This document shows, one piece after another, positions 18,887 to 27,671 of a DNA stretch of 64,000 bases. Under the pieces are notes generated by a model that was not told the DNA's origin, searched no databases, and saw only the letters and a program-made list of their open reading frames with translations. This DNA comes from Algoriphagus kandeliae (GTDB taxonomy: Bacteria; Bacteroidota; Bacteroidia; Cytophagales; Cyclobacteriaceae), in the NCBI RefSeq assembly GCF_004571135.1, contig NZ_SPSB01000003.1, positions 682,001 through 746,000 of the forward strand, in the 5' to 3' direction. Position numbers and translations under genes: made by a program. Each line of letters opens with the position of its first letter. Within the stretch, counting starts at the first letter, position 1.

Positions 18887-19218
18887 CCAAACATGCTTCC
18901 CAAGTCCATGCCTGGAATATTTGGAATCATGCCATCGGTAGCAGCTTTCATCTCTGCCTTGATTTTCGCATCAATCTGCTCCATGGCAATATTAGTGGCT
19001 GCCACGATGAGATCACTGAGCATTTCTTTGTCCTGAGGTGTGATCAGCGATTCATCCATTTCGATTTTGACCACCTTTCGCTCTCCATTGACCGTCACTT
19101 TAACCATGCCGGCACCTGATTCTCCTTCAGCAGTCAAATGAACAAGTTTTGCCTGTGCCTCTTTGATTTTGGCCTGGGCTTCTTTCACCTTGTTCATCAT
19201 ATTCATAAAATCAAACAT
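18883..19218 (-). CDS. YbaB/EbfC nucleoid-associated protein
   Basis: A 111-residue member of the YbaB/EbfC family, small homodimeric DNA-binding proteins of the nucleoid. It starts with MFDFMNMMNKVKEAQAKIKEAQ, has the GMVKVTVNGERKVVKIEMD beta-hairpin and the family segment DLIVAATNIAMEQIDAKIK, and ends in a Gly/Met-rich tail. In many bacteria it sits with dnaX-recR; here it is coupled by a 4-base overlap to a glycosyltransferase. Confidence 0.95.
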   Translation of the reverse strand: MFDFMNMMNKVKEAQAKIKEAQAKLVHLTAEGESGAGMVKVTVNGERKVVKIEMDESLITPQDKEMLSDLIVAATNIAMEQIDAKIKAEMKAATDGMIPNIPGMDLGSMFG

Positions 19219-19346
19219 AGTTTCTTAATTTTATTTATTTCAGAATATTATTTTGTAAAATAATTTTTATACAAATCATAAGATAATTTTCTGTAACCTT
19301 CACGAAATAATTCCTGTTTATACTTTTTACAGAAAACTAAATACTC

Positions 19347-19628
19347 ATGGAAACTTCAGTAAGAATCGAAAAAGAACAAGTAAGCGCTATTAATTTTACT
19401 AAACGGGAAGTATTGTCTAACCCTGAAGAAATCAAACAACGCCTTGCCACCCTTCATCGATCTCAAACACTTGGCAACCTCCTCCATACCAAGGTTCGAA
19501 TAAGTTTTCTTTCTGTTGATCAAAATCTATACGAAGTTTATACGACAGTTTGGGCAGTAGGATCTGAATTCGTGGTACTCAAAGGAGGAATCACTATTCC
19601 AATCCGCTCTATTATCAAAGTCGAATAA
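19347..19628 (+). CDS. Conserved-looking small protein of unknown function
   Basis: I do not recognise a family. The 93 residues start with an acidic/basic helix (KREVLSNPEEIKQRLATLHR). A beta-rich half follows (NLLHTKVRISFLSV, YEVYTTVWAVGSEFVVLKGG, ITIPIRSIIKVE), which could be a small SH3- or Sm-like barrel. No signal peptide or membrane segment. The gene has its own upstream region, divergent from ybaB. Its stop touches the 3' end of hisS with no gap, so the two are convergent. Confidence 0.7.
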   Translation: METSVRIEKEQVSAINFTKREVLSNPEEIKQRLATLHRSQTLGNLLHTKVRISFLSVDQNLYEVYTTVWAVGSEFVVLKGGITIPIRSIIKVE

Positions 19629-20993
19629 TCAGTAGAGTTTTTCAAGCATCTCCTCTAGTGTGACCGATGATTGCTCTCCAGTCGTCAAATCTTTCAAGGC
19701 AACAGTTTTGGATTCGATTTCCTTATCACCACAGATTCCAACAAATGGAATCCCCTTTTTACTGGCGTAATCTAATTGCTTTTTCAATTTGGTCAGATCT
19801 GGATAAAGCTCAGCTCGGATTCCCTTAGCACGCACTTGACTCAATAGACTTGCGGCGTAATCAAATCCTTTTTGATCGAAATGAGCCAGCAAAAGAACAG
19901 GTGCAGAAAGATTATCTTCGGGGAATAGCCCTAATTCTTCCATCACATCATATAAACGATCTACCCCAAATGAGAAACCTACTCCAGAAACTCCAGGCAT
20001 GCCAAATACGCCAGTCAAATCATCATATCTTCCTCCACCACTGACAGAGCCGATTTTCACGCCATGAGCCTTTACTTCGAAAATCGCCCCTGTGTAATAG
20101 GATAATCCTCTAGCCAATAGGAAATCAAAAGCGACATGGTCTCTCGTACCACCCAGGCTTGCCAAAATATTCAAGGTTTCTTCCAGTTCTGCAATTCCTT
20201 GTTTCCCTGTTTCACTTTCCGCTAGAAAACCTTTCAGGAATTCCAGTCCAGCATCAAAATCCTCCGGATTGGCATCAAACAAGGGCTGAAGTTTGGTAAT
20301 CGCCTCTTCACCAAATCCTCGTTGCCGCAATTCTTCCTCTACTTTTTCCTTTCCGATTTTATCCAGCTTATCTATGGCAACGCATAAAGGCCCTTCTTTT
20401 CCTGCTTCTCCAATTGCCTCAGCAATACCTGTTAGAATCTTTCTGTTATTGACTTTGATGCTGTAGTCTTGGATACCAAGTTTTGAAAACACCTTATGAA
20501 TCATCAGGATAATTTCGGCTTCGCAAAGCAAACTATCAGTCCCAACTACATCGGCATCACACTGATAAAACTCACGATACCTTCCCTTTTGTGGTCGATC
20601 CGCACGCCAAACGGGCTGAATCTGAAATCGCTTAAATGGGAAAGTCAATTCATGCCGGTTCATCACCACATATCGTGCAAAAGGAACAGTCAAATCGTAG
20701 CGAAGCCCCTTTTCAGAGACTTTTGGTAGAGTAGTCGCAGCGCCATTTTTAAAATCTTCCTCGCTGACATTTTTCAAAAAATCTCCACTGTTGAGAATTT
20801 TGAACAATAGCTGATCTCCTTCATCTCCATATTTTCCAGTAAGGGTACTGAGATTTTCCATGGCAGGAGTCTCCAACTGCTGATATCCAAAAATTTGAAA
20901 AGTCTCCTTGATTGTATCCAGAATAAAATTTCTTCTGGCCATCTGAATAGGCCCAAAATCTCTTGTACCTTTTGGTAAACTAGGTTTTTGCAT
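19629..20993 (-). CDS. hisS: Histidyl-tRNA synthetase
   Basis: Class II aminoacyl-tRNA synthetase charging tRNA-His, 454 residues from MQKPSLPKGTRDFGP, the standard family start; the in-frame upstream extension has no family support. Class II motif 2 is in PVWRADRPQKGRYREFYQCD. The histidine motifs are RGLSYYTGAIFEV and GGGRYDDL, and motif 3 is GVGFSFGVDRL. A C-terminal anticodon-binding domain follows at about residues 360-454. Essential cytosolic housekeeping gene. Confidence 0.97.
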   Translation of the reverse strand: MQKPSLPKGTRDFGPIQMARRNFILDTIKETFQIFGYQQLETPAMENLSTLTGKYGDEGDQLLFKILNSGDFLKNVSEEDFKNGAATTLPKVSEKGLRYDLTVPFARYVVMNRHELTFPFKRFQIQPVWRADRPQKGRYREFYQCDADVVGTDSLLCEAEIILMIHKVFSKLGIQDYSIKVNNRKILTGIAEAIGEAGKEGPLCVAIDKLDKIGKEKVEEELRQRGFGEEAITKLQPLFDANPEDFDAGLEFLKGFLAESETGKQGIAELEETLNILASLGGTRDHVAFDFLLARGLSYYTGAIFEVKAHGVKIGSVSGGGRYDDLTGVFGMPGVSGVGFSFGVDRLYDVMEELGLFPEDNLSAPVLLLAHFDQKGFDYAASLLSQVRAKGIRAELYPDLTKLKKQLDYASKKGIPFVGICGDKEIESKTVALKDLTTGEQSSVTLEEMLEKLY

Positions 20994-21110
20994 GAAACTT
21001 TTTGGTGATTTGAAGGCCAAATTTACCCAAAAAATGCAGAATAGCTTGGTTTGTCTCGGATTTACAAAATATTTTCCAAAGCTCACTTAGGCATTACGCA
21101 AATGTTTTTC

Positions 21111-21118
21111 TACCTTTG
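21111..21118 (+). promoter_or_regulatory. -7 promoter box of the 48-residue basic protein
   Basis: TACCTTTG matches the Bacteroidota -7 consensus TAnnTTTG exactly. A weak -33 candidate (TTAG, 21087-21090) stands 20 bases upstream. The start codon is 38 bases downstream of the box. Confidence 0.55.
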
Positions 21119-21156
21119 CCGTCCGATTCGAATTCAATACATTAAAAGATATAGCC

Positions 21157-21303
21157 ATGGCAGTTACTACTCTTAAAAGAAAGCTTAGAAGAAAAAGACA
21201 AAGTCAAAATACGCGTACTGCTCAAATCAAGCAATTGACTGCGAAGCCAGTAATCAAAAACGTGGACGTTGAGGAATTGAAAAAATCTTTCGAGACGAAA
21301 TAA
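21157..21303 (+). CDS. Short, very basic protein (48 aa), possibly ribosome-associated
   Basis: A small reading frame of 48 residues: MAVTTLKRKLRRKRQSQN, then a TAQIKQLTAKPVIKNVD middle and an acidic/amphipathic end (VEELKKSFETK). The first half is densely Lys/Arg, as in small ribosomal proteins, and there is no signal peptide. A perfect TAnnTTTG box precedes it and a strong rho-independent hairpin follows, so it has its own transcription unit, typical of an abundant product. I recall similar short proteins in Bacteroidota but cannot assign a function; a ribosomal or RNA-binding role is inference. Confidence 0.8.
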   Translation: MAVTTLKRKLRRKRQSQNTRTAQIKQLTAKPVIKNVDVEELKKSFETK

Positions 21304-21325
21304 TTTATTTCAATTAAAATCTTTG

Positions 21326-21350
21326 AAGCGGCTCTTGCCGCTTTTTTTAT
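21326..21350 (+). terminator. Rho-independent terminator of the small basic protein gene
   Basis: Stem AAGCGGC / GCCGCTT with a TCTT loop followed by a run of T residues, 22 bases after the stop codon. Confidence 0.92.
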
Positions 21351-21360
21351 TTCTTTTTGG

Positions 21361-21873
21361 TTATGACGAAGGGCGCCCTCTCCTACCGAGTTCTACCACT
21401 TGGAGATTTTTCACTTTTCCCTGATCCAACTCAAATAGAAGCATAGTTCGCATTTGATGAAATCCTTGCTGTCCAATAGCTCCTGGATTCATGTACAAGC
21501 AATTTAAGTTCGAATCAAATTCCACTTTGCAGATATGGGAATGTCCACAAATGAATAATTGTGGCTTGATTTCCTTGATTTTTGTTTTAACCCCTTTCGC
21601 GTATCGCGGCGGTTTGCCTCCGATATGCGTAATCAACACTCTCACACCATCAACCTCGAAGTCATTCCATTCAGGATATAGGTTCTGAATTCCCTGATCA
21701 TCTATATTTCCAAAAACAGCTCGGATGACTTTTTCTTTTGGAAGTTGATCCATGACTTCAAGGCTTCCGATATCTCCGGCATGCCATATTTCATCTACTT
21801 CACCTAGGTATTTTAAGGTTTTGTGATCAATGTAACCGTGAGAATCTGAAATGAGCGCGATTTTAGTGGACAT
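21361..21873 (-). CDS. YfcE/MJ0936-type metallophosphoesterase
   Basis: A 170-residue calcineurin-like phosphodiesterase. All five blocks of the dimetal site are visible: Asp10 and His12 in SDSHG, Asp34 in GDIG, Asn56 in GNID, His83 in THIGG, and His111 and His113 in GHSH. The family hydrolyses phosphodiesters in vitro, with physiological substrates rarely known. It lies divergently two bases from an in-frame extension of the rhodanese gene, but the real rhodanese start leaves a 68-base promoter gap. Confidence 0.93.
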   Translation of the reverse strand: MSTKIALISDSHGYIDHKTLKYLGEVDEIWHAGDIGSLEVMDQLPKEKVIRAVFGNIDDQGIQNLYPEWNDFEVDGVRVLITHIGGKPPRYAKGVKTKIKEIKPQLFICGHSHICKVEFDSNLNCLYMNPGAIGQQGFHQMRTMLLFELDQGKVKNLQVVELGRRGRPSS

Positions 21874-21941
21874 TTGTGGAGAAAGGAATTAATTTCTCCC
21901 CGAATATGTATGGAAAGTACTGCACTCAAAAATTAATGACT

Positions 21942-22343
21942 ATGAAAAATTATCTTAAATCAGCTATTCTTAGCTTATTCCTGCTGACATTGGCTTTTTA
22001 TGCCCAAGCACAAACCTCCCAAGATTCAGCCAAAGTTGTCAGCGTGGATAAATTTGAAAAGCTGATGAACAAAAAGAAAAACACCTTGCTTGATATCCGG
22101 ACTCCGGAGGAAATGAAAGAAGGATACATTTCAGGAGCTGAAAACCTCGACTTTTTGGCTGAAGATTTCTCTGAGAAAATCGAAACCCTAGACAAATCCA
22201 AAACTTACCTGCTCTATTGTCGTTCTGGAAAAAGAACAGCAAAGGCAGGGGCAGCCATGAAAGCGGCAGGCTTCAAACATGTAATTATGCTAGACGGAGG
22301 TATTACAGCCTGGAAGAACGAAGGAAAACCAATAAAAGACTGA
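21942..22343 (+). CDS. Exported single-domain rhodanese
   Basis: About 133 residues from MKNYLKSAILS, a start that gives a normal signal peptide ending YAQAQ; a longer frame upstream is not supported. The rhodanese domain shows LLDIRTPEEMKEGYISGAENLDF, the active-site loop with Cys93 in YCRSGKRTA, and the closing GGITAWKNEGKP. It transfers or carries sulfane sulfur and probably works in the periplasm. Its TGA overlaps the ATG of the aldehyde dehydrogenase (TGATG), so the two are translationally linked although the dehydrogenase has no export signal. Confidence 0.92.
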   Translation: MKNYLKSAILSLFLLTLAFYAQAQTSQDSAKVVSVDKFEKLMNKKKNTLLDIRTPEEMKEGYISGAENLDFLAEDFSEKIETLDKSKTYLLYCRSGKRTAKAGAAMKAAGFKHVIMLDGGITAWKNEGKPIKD

Positions 22344-23707
22344 TGATTAAATCTATCAACCCTTTTACAGGGGAGATTTTAAAGGAATTCGATCCATTTG
22401 ATGAACTCCAAATCGAAGCAGCCTTAGCCAAAAGCGAGGCTGCTTTTCGTAAGTGGAAAATCTCTGATTTTTCGGATCGAAAAAAATTAATGAAGGCTGC
22501 GGCTCAAGAACTGCGGGAAAACCGGGATGAGTATGCCCTTCTCCTTACACAGGAAATGGGAAAAGTCATCAAAGAATCGCAAGCGGAAATCGAAAAATGT
22601 GCTTGGGTTTGTGACTTTTATGCTGATAACGCGGAAAGCTTCTTGAAATCAAAATCCATCAACCTACCTGATGGAGCTACTGCCAAGGTTATCTATCAAC
22701 CTTTGGGGGCTATATTGGCTGTAATGCCCTGGAACTTCCCTTTTTGGCAGGTTTTCCGTTTTGCGGCTCCAACTTTAATGGCGGGAAACACTGGTCTTCT
22801 CAAACATGCTTCTAATGTTCCACAGGCTGCGCTTGCCATCCAACAGGTATTTGAAAGAGCAGGTTTTCCCGAAGGAGTTTTTCAGACCTTGCTGATTGAC
22901 TCTAAGACTACCAATCAGATTATTGCCGATCCAAGGATAAAAGCAGTTACCCTAACAGGAAGTGAAAAAGCCGGTTCGGCTGTGGCTTCAACCGCCGGAA
23001 AAAATATCAAGAAATCCCTTCTTGAGCTGGGAGGTAGTGATCCCTTCATTGTCTTGGCGGACGCAGACGTGAAAAAAGCAGCTAAAACAGCCGCAAAGGC
23101 CCGAATGATCAACTTTGGACAAAGTTGCATTGCAGCCAAGCGATTTATTGTTGAGGAATCCGTTTTCGATGAATTTGCAGAAGTCTTCAAGGAAGAAATT
23201 AAGTCGATGAAATTCGGCAACCCTGAAGATTCTAATTCTGATTATGCCTGCATGGCTCGGGAAGATTTGGCTTTCGAACTCTATGAACAGGTAGAAAAAA
23301 GTGTGAAAGAAGGGGCAAAAGTCCTTCTGGGTGGCAAAAAACCCGAAAAAGGGAAAGCACTTTTTGAGCCTACAATATTGACTGATATTCCAAAAGAGTC
23401 TCCAGCATATTCCAAGGAATTGTTTGGCCCTGTTGCTTCTATTTTCAAGGTTAAAAATGAAGATGAAGCCATTTCCCTAGCGAATGATTCAGAGTTTGGA
23501 CTTGGTGGTAGTCTTTGGTCTCAAGACCTCGAAAAAGCCGAAAAACTTGCTGCGCAAATTGAAACCGGAGCAGTTTTTATCAATTCTTTAGTAGCCTCAA
23601 ATCCACATCTCCCTTTCGGCGGAATCAAAAAGTCGGGTTATGGGAGAGAACTTAGCCAAGAAGGCATCCTTGAATTTGTTAATATCAAGACAGTGTATTT
23701 GGGTTAA
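22343..23707 (+). CDS. NAD(P)-dependent aldehyde dehydrogenase, succinate-semialdehyde type
   Basis: A 454-residue ALDH from MIKSINPFTGE. The oxyanion Asn131 is in PWNFPFWQ, the general base Glu228 in LELGGSDPF, and the catalytic Cys262 in GQSCIAAKR, a motif typical of the short GabD/Sad (YneI-like) succinate-semialdehyde dehydrogenases. The length matches that subgroup. A reading frame extending 42 codons upstream overlaps the rhodanese and lacks homology, so the TGATG start is preferred. Oxidises an aldehyde, probably succinate semialdehyde, to the acid in the cytosol. Confidence 0.93.
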   Translation: MIKSINPFTGEILKEFDPFDELQIEAALAKSEAAFRKWKISDFSDRKKLMKAAAQELRENRDEYALLLTQEMGKVIKESQAEIEKCAWVCDFYADNAESFLKSKSINLPDGATAKVIYQPLGAILAVMPWNFPFWQVFRFAAPTLMAGNTGLLKHASNVPQAALAIQQVFERAGFPEGVFQTLLIDSKTTNQIIADPRIKAVTLTGSEKAGSAVASTAGKNIKKSLLELGGSDPFIVLADADVKKAAKTAAKARMINFGQSCIAAKRFIVEESVFDEFAEVFKEEIKSMKFGNPEDSNSDYACMAREDLAFELYEQVEKSVKEGAKVLLGGKKPEKGKALFEPTILTDIPKESPAYSKELFGPVASIFKVKNEDEAISLANDSEFGLGGSLWSQDLEKAEKLAAQIETGAVFINSLVASNPHLPFGGIKKSGYGRELSQEGILEFVNIKTVYLG

Positions 23708-23790
23708 ATAGCCATGATAATCCCACAAGCGGTTTTTGCAATTGAGGGATTCCTTCCTATTTTTACGAGCCATAATTTTGACCTTATAAA

Positions 23791-24771
23791 ATGAGAGAAA
23801 TACAGTTTCGAGAAGCCCTCAGAGAGGCCATGTCTGAAGAAATGAGACGTGATCCCAATGTCTTTTTGATGGGGGAAGAAGTAGCAGAGTACAATGGTGC
23901 CTACAAGGTTTCTCAGGGAATGCTGGATGAGTTTGGACCAGACCGTGTATATGACACTCCGATTTCTGAATTGGGTTTTGCAGGTTTGGGGGTAGGTGCA
24001 GCTATGAATGGTCTGCGACCTATCATTGAATTTATGACCTTCAACTTCTCCCTAGTTGCCATTGACCAAATCATCAATTCGGCTGCTAAAATGTATGCTA
24101 TGTCAGGAGGCGCCTATTCCGTTCCAATCGTGTTTAGAGGACCTACTGGAAATGCCGGTCAGCTTGGTGCTACGCACTCTTCAAACTTCGAAAACTGGTT
24201 TGCCAATACTCCAGGCCTAAAAGTAATCGTACCTTCCAATCCTTATGATGCAAAAGGACTCTTGAAAGCAGCTATTCGTGACCCAGATCCAGTAATATTC
24301 ATGGAGTCCGAATTGATGTATTCTGACAGAGGAGAGGTTCCTGAGTCTGAATATCTACTCCCTATCGGAGTAGCTGATATCAAACGAAAAGGAAAAGATG
24401 TCACTTTGATTTCCTTCGGAAAAATGATGAAAGTGGCTTTGGAAGCTGCAGAAGAAATGGCAAAAGAAGGAATCGATTGTGAAGTAATTGATCTTCGTTC
24501 CGTAAGACCGATTGACTATGCAACCTGTGTAGAGTCTGTGAAAAAGACTAATCGGGCTGTTATAGTAGAAGAAGCAAATCCACTTGCTGCAATTTCTTCT
24601 GAATTGACATACCACTTCCAGCGTTACGCTTTTGATTATCTGGATTCTCCTGTTATCCGTGTCAATTCCATGGACGTTCCCTTGAGCTATGCTCCTACTT
24701 ACATTGAGGCCACTATTCCAAATGTGAAGCGAACAGTAGAAGCAATCAAAAAAGTGACTTACAAAGAATAG
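23791..24771 (+). CDS. pdhB: Pyruvate dehydrogenase E1 component, beta subunit
   Basis: A 326-residue E1-beta of the 2-oxoacid dehydrogenase family. It starts MREIQFREALREAMSEEM and has FLMGEEVAEYNGAYK, DTPISELGFAGLGVGAAMNG, and GPTGNAGQLGATHSSN. The C-terminal transketolase half includes CEVIDLRSVRPID. It pairs with E1-alpha to decarboxylate pyruvate using thiamine diphosphate. No E1-alpha or E2 gene is adjacent, so the complex is encoded at separate sites. A branched-chain role is less likely from the motifs. A hairpin terminator follows. Confidence 0.93.
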   Translation: MREIQFREALREAMSEEMRRDPNVFLMGEEVAEYNGAYKVSQGMLDEFGPDRVYDTPISELGFAGLGVGAAMNGLRPIIEFMTFNFSLVAIDQIINSAAKMYAMSGGAYSVPIVFRGPTGNAGQLGATHSSNFENWFANTPGLKVIVPSNPYDAKGLLKAAIRDPDPVIFMESELMYSDRGEVPESEYLLPIGVADIKRKGKDVTLISFGKMMKVALEAAEEMAKEGIDCEVIDLRSVRPIDYATCVESVKKTNRAVIVEEANPLAAISSELTYHFQRYAFDYLDSPVIRVNSMDVPLSYAPTYIEATIPNVKRTVEAIKKVTYKE

Positions 24772-24795
24772 TTTTAGAATAAAACCTAAAAAAAA

Positions 24796-24824
24796 GCCCT
24801 GACCTATCAAGTCAGGGTTTTTTG
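24796..24824 (+). terminator. Terminator after pdhB
   Basis: Stem CCCTGAC / GTCAGGG with a 7-base loop, preceded by A residues and followed by TTTTTT; probably works in both directions. Confidence 0.88.
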
Positions 24825-24905
24825 TTACCCAATCTATCTATCTATAAAAAAGGGAACTAGCCCTTAGAATAAACCAGTTCCCAATTATCTTGTTCGAATT
24901 TCAGT

Positions 24906-27413
24906 TTATCTGTTTTCGTTCATCTGACCATTCATTCCTCCGTCATCGCCACCTTTTAAATCATCGTTGTTTACGGACTTTCTGCGGCGATTTCGGTCAT
25001 TCATGGACATCTTTCCGATTCTATAGCTGAAGTTGATTTTGAAGTTCATGTTTCTCAAAGCAGTAGTACTGTTTTGAATAATGGTTGGAGTGATAGTTTC
25101 ATTTCTGATGATAAATTCTTTTGCTAAGAAGTTTTCAACTCCGAAACCAATACTTCCTCTTTTCTCTTGGAACTGCTTGTTCAAGTTCAATCCATAAGCA
25201 GCAAATCCACCACTTGTTCCCTGAAGCTGAACTCGACGACCTCTAGCAAAGGTGAAGAGCTGGATCTGCCAATCTTTTGGAAGGGAATAGTTACCAAACA
25301 TACGACCACTGATTACCCAACCTTCATTTTGAGCAGCTGTCTGTGGATCAGATAATCCATTGTCCAACATAGTGTAGAACAAGTCGATACCACCGTTCAA
25401 AGAAAACTTATTATTAATGTTCACATTGGCGAAGATGTTGGTACCGATCGCCTGCTCCTGACCGATATTTTCGAAAGTTGTGTAGATCACATCATCATCA
25501 AGAACTGATCGTACTGCCTGAATAGAACCAGTTGTATTTCGGTAGAAAGTAGTGAAGTTCAACATAGTCCCCTTAATGAAGGTGCTGTATCCCAATTCAT
25601 AGTTATCGGTGAATTCTGGATCCAATTCTGGGTTACCCTGAGTAATTTGAAGCGGGTTAGAAGCTTCAATGTTTGGATTCAAGAATCTCAAAGAAGGTCG
25701 CTGCAATCGACGGTTATAGGCCGCCTTGATCATGTTTCCGTTCTTCAGCTTTCTACTTGCATTCAAGCTAGGAATCAAAGATCCATAAGAAGGAATCTGT
25801 ACAGTTAACTCATTGGCAAAATCCGCAGAGATTGTAGTGTATTCATAGCGGAAGCCAGGCTTCAAAGTGTAATTCTTCAAGAAGTTGAAGGTATACGATA
25901 CATAAGCAGCTGACACATTTTGATCATAGCTAAACTCATTGCTCAAAGATGGATCAACCAATTCAATGTAATCGCCATCTGCGCCATCAGCTCTGAAGTA
26001 AGCGAAATCTGAATAAGCTTTTCGAAGAATGTTTTTAGCACCATATTCCAAGATTTGCTGACCATCTGCTCCCATTGGAGTTACGAAATCCAATTGAGCA
26101 GTAAACTCTTCATTTCGGCTTGGGTTATCGTTTCTCAATCGAGAATCGATTGTTTGGAAATCCTCATTGAAAAGAGAGTTGACAAAAGAATTTTCTCTGT
26201 TGTTTCTGCTGTAAAGCGTCAAGAAACTGATCTCCTTTCCTTTCTTTTCAAAAGTTCTTGTGTAGTTCAAACTCACATCAATAGAGTTTGACTTATCTTT
26301 TGTGTCAGTCTGACGCATGGCTGAATTCACCAAGTCACCACCTACAAAAGTTTGAGTCAAGAAGTCATTCTGATAGTTTCTGGAGTTTCGAATTCCGAAG
26401 TTTGCAGAACCTGTCAAGAAATTGTATTTATTAATTTCGTAATCAATTCCGAAGTTATATCGGCCAAATAGGAAATTTCGCTCTGTGTCAGCAGATTGTG
26501 CAATTACTGTTTGACCTCCATCAGCACCTAGAAGCGTTTGTGTGTTGTCGAAGCTTCCTAAAGTATTGTATCCAGAACGTCCGAAACCTCCCAAAGAGAA
26601 CCCGAATTTTCCGATTCTTGCTCCACCGTTCAATCCCAAATTAGATCCTCGAAGACCAGCACCACTGTTTATACTGACAGTCATTCCTTCTAGGTTGTTC
26701 TTTTTGGTCACAATGTTGATGACTCCGGATGTACCTTCTGCATCGAATCTTGCCGATGGAGAAGTGATTACTTCAACTTCTTTGATTTCATCTGCTGGGA
26801 TTTGACGCAAAGCATCAGTGATACTGCTAGCTGCGATAGCAGATGGCCGATTGTCAATTAAAACAGTAATGTTGCTACTTCCACGCATGGATACGTTTCC
26901 ATCCAAATCCACAGAAAGCATTGGCACGCGTCTCAATACATCGGTAGCATCACCACCTGCGACGGTTTTGTCATTTTCAGCTTTGTAGATGGTTCGGTCT
27001 ACGCGCTCTTCGATAAGCTCACGCTGTCCCTGAACAGTCACTTCCTCCAAAGCTAATCCCTCATCAGACATCAACAATTCTCCCAAGTTGACATCACCAG
27101 TAGGACTAGTTACTTTGATCCCGTCAACCACTAAGGTTTCAAAACCAATAAAGGTCAATTGAAGTATGTAATCTCCAGGCTCGAATCCTGTGATAAAAAA
27201 TTTACCGTCCCCGTCAGCAACGGCTCCGGCAAGACTGACATCAGCACCTTTTTTATACAAGGCAGCAGTTGCATACCCTACAGGTTCACCTGACTTGGCA
27301 TCCTTAGCCACCCCGATGATCCGAGCAGGTTCCTTTTCGGTTTGCTGCGCAAATGCAGAAATAGATCCTGCAGCGAAAAAGAAAACGATAATTAAATTGA
27401 GTAGTTTTTTCAT
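24906..27413 (-). CDS. TonB-dependent receptor-like outer-membrane beta-barrel protein
   Basis: An 835-residue outer-membrane protein with a signal peptide (ends SAFAQQ). A carboxypeptidase-like regulatory domain covers about residues 32-125 (ARIIGVAKDAKSGEPVGYA). The plug is at about 130-235 (ERVDRTIYKAENDK, DVLRRVPMLSVDLDGNVSMRG, GVINIVTKKN), followed by a large barrel of the outer-membrane beta-barrel family 3 type. The C-terminus continues past the barrel into a charged, Asn/Gly-rich tail (NDDLKGGDDGGMNGQ). Transport substrate unknown; no SusD partner. It is divergent from a LytS/LytTR operon with a repeat-containing region between. Confidence 0.93.
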   Translation of the reverse strand: MKKLLNLIIVFFFAAGSISAFAQQTEKEPARIIGVAKDAKSGEPVGYATAALYKKGADVSLAGAVADGDGKFFITGFEPGDYILQLTFIGFETLVVDGIKVTSPTGDVNLGELLMSDEGLALEEVTVQGQRELIEERVDRTIYKAENDKTVAGGDATDVLRRVPMLSVDLDGNVSMRGSSNITVLIDNRPSAIAASSITDALRQIPADEIKEVEVITSPSARFDAEGTSGVINIVTKKNNLEGMTVSINSGAGLRGSNLGLNGGARIGKFGFSLGGFGRSGYNTLGSFDNTQTLLGADGGQTVIAQSADTERNFLFGRYNFGIDYEINKYNFLTGSANFGIRNSRNYQNDFLTQTFVGGDLVNSAMRQTDTKDKSNSIDVSLNYTRTFEKKGKEISFLTLYSRNNRENSFVNSLFNEDFQTIDSRLRNDNPSRNEEFTAQLDFVTPMGADGQQILEYGAKNILRKAYSDFAYFRADGADGDYIELVDPSLSNEFSYDQNVSAAYVSYTFNFLKNYTLKPGFRYEYTTISADFANELTVQIPSYGSLIPSLNASRKLKNGNMIKAAYNRRLQRPSLRFLNPNIEASNPLQITQGNPELDPEFTDNYELGYSTFIKGTMLNFTTFYRNTTGSIQAVRSVLDDDVIYTTFENIGQEQAIGTNIFANVNINNKFSLNGGIDLFYTMLDNGLSDPQTAAQNEGWVISGRMFGNYSLPKDWQIQLFTFARGRRVQLQGTSGGFAAYGLNLNKQFQEKRGSIGFGVENFLAKEFIIRNETITPTIIQNSTTALRNMNFKINFSYRIGKMSMNDRNRRRKSVNNDDLKGGDDGGMNGQMNENR

Positions 27414-27510
27414 GATTTAGTCTTCAAATAGTGGGCTTTCTCCCCTTCATTACCACAAAACAACAGGCTTTGTTTCACACAAATCCATGCAATAGACCAA
27501 GCCCTGAGAC

Positions 27511-27601
27511 TTATCGACAAAAAGGCATTTTGAGCAGATAAATCTGTAGAAAACGGAAAAATTGGTATTTATCGGTCAAAAGGAGCTTTTGAGCGGTGAA
27601 A
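27511..27601. promoter_or_regulatory. Pair of direct repeats, each with CAAAA-N5-TTTTG dyad
   Basis: Copy one (27511-27542) and copy two (27569-27601) share the frame TTATCG..., AAAAGG and TTTTGAGC..G..AAA. Each contains the dyad CAAAA-N5-TTTTG followed by AGC, at 27518-27532 and 27577-27591, 59 bases apart. They lie between the divergent receptor and lytS genes, a natural place for operator sites of the adjacent LytTR regulator or another dimeric factor. Confidence 0.55.
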
Positions 27602-27671
27602 AATTTGGATTGGTAGATTATTCCTTCAAATTGGTAAAACTTTCTCTTAGTTTGCGTTGAAACTCAAGGCT

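Noticed and set aside
19247-19264. An 8-bp AT-only dyad (ATTATTTT / AAAATAAT) between ybaB and the 93-residue gene
   Set aside because: Low complexity in an AT-rich promoter region; easily expected by chance.
24355-24810. A 151-codon minus-strand frame overlapping the 3' part of pdhB
   Set aside because: Phe/Cys/Ser-rich shadow translation with no family motif, and it crosses the pdhB terminator.
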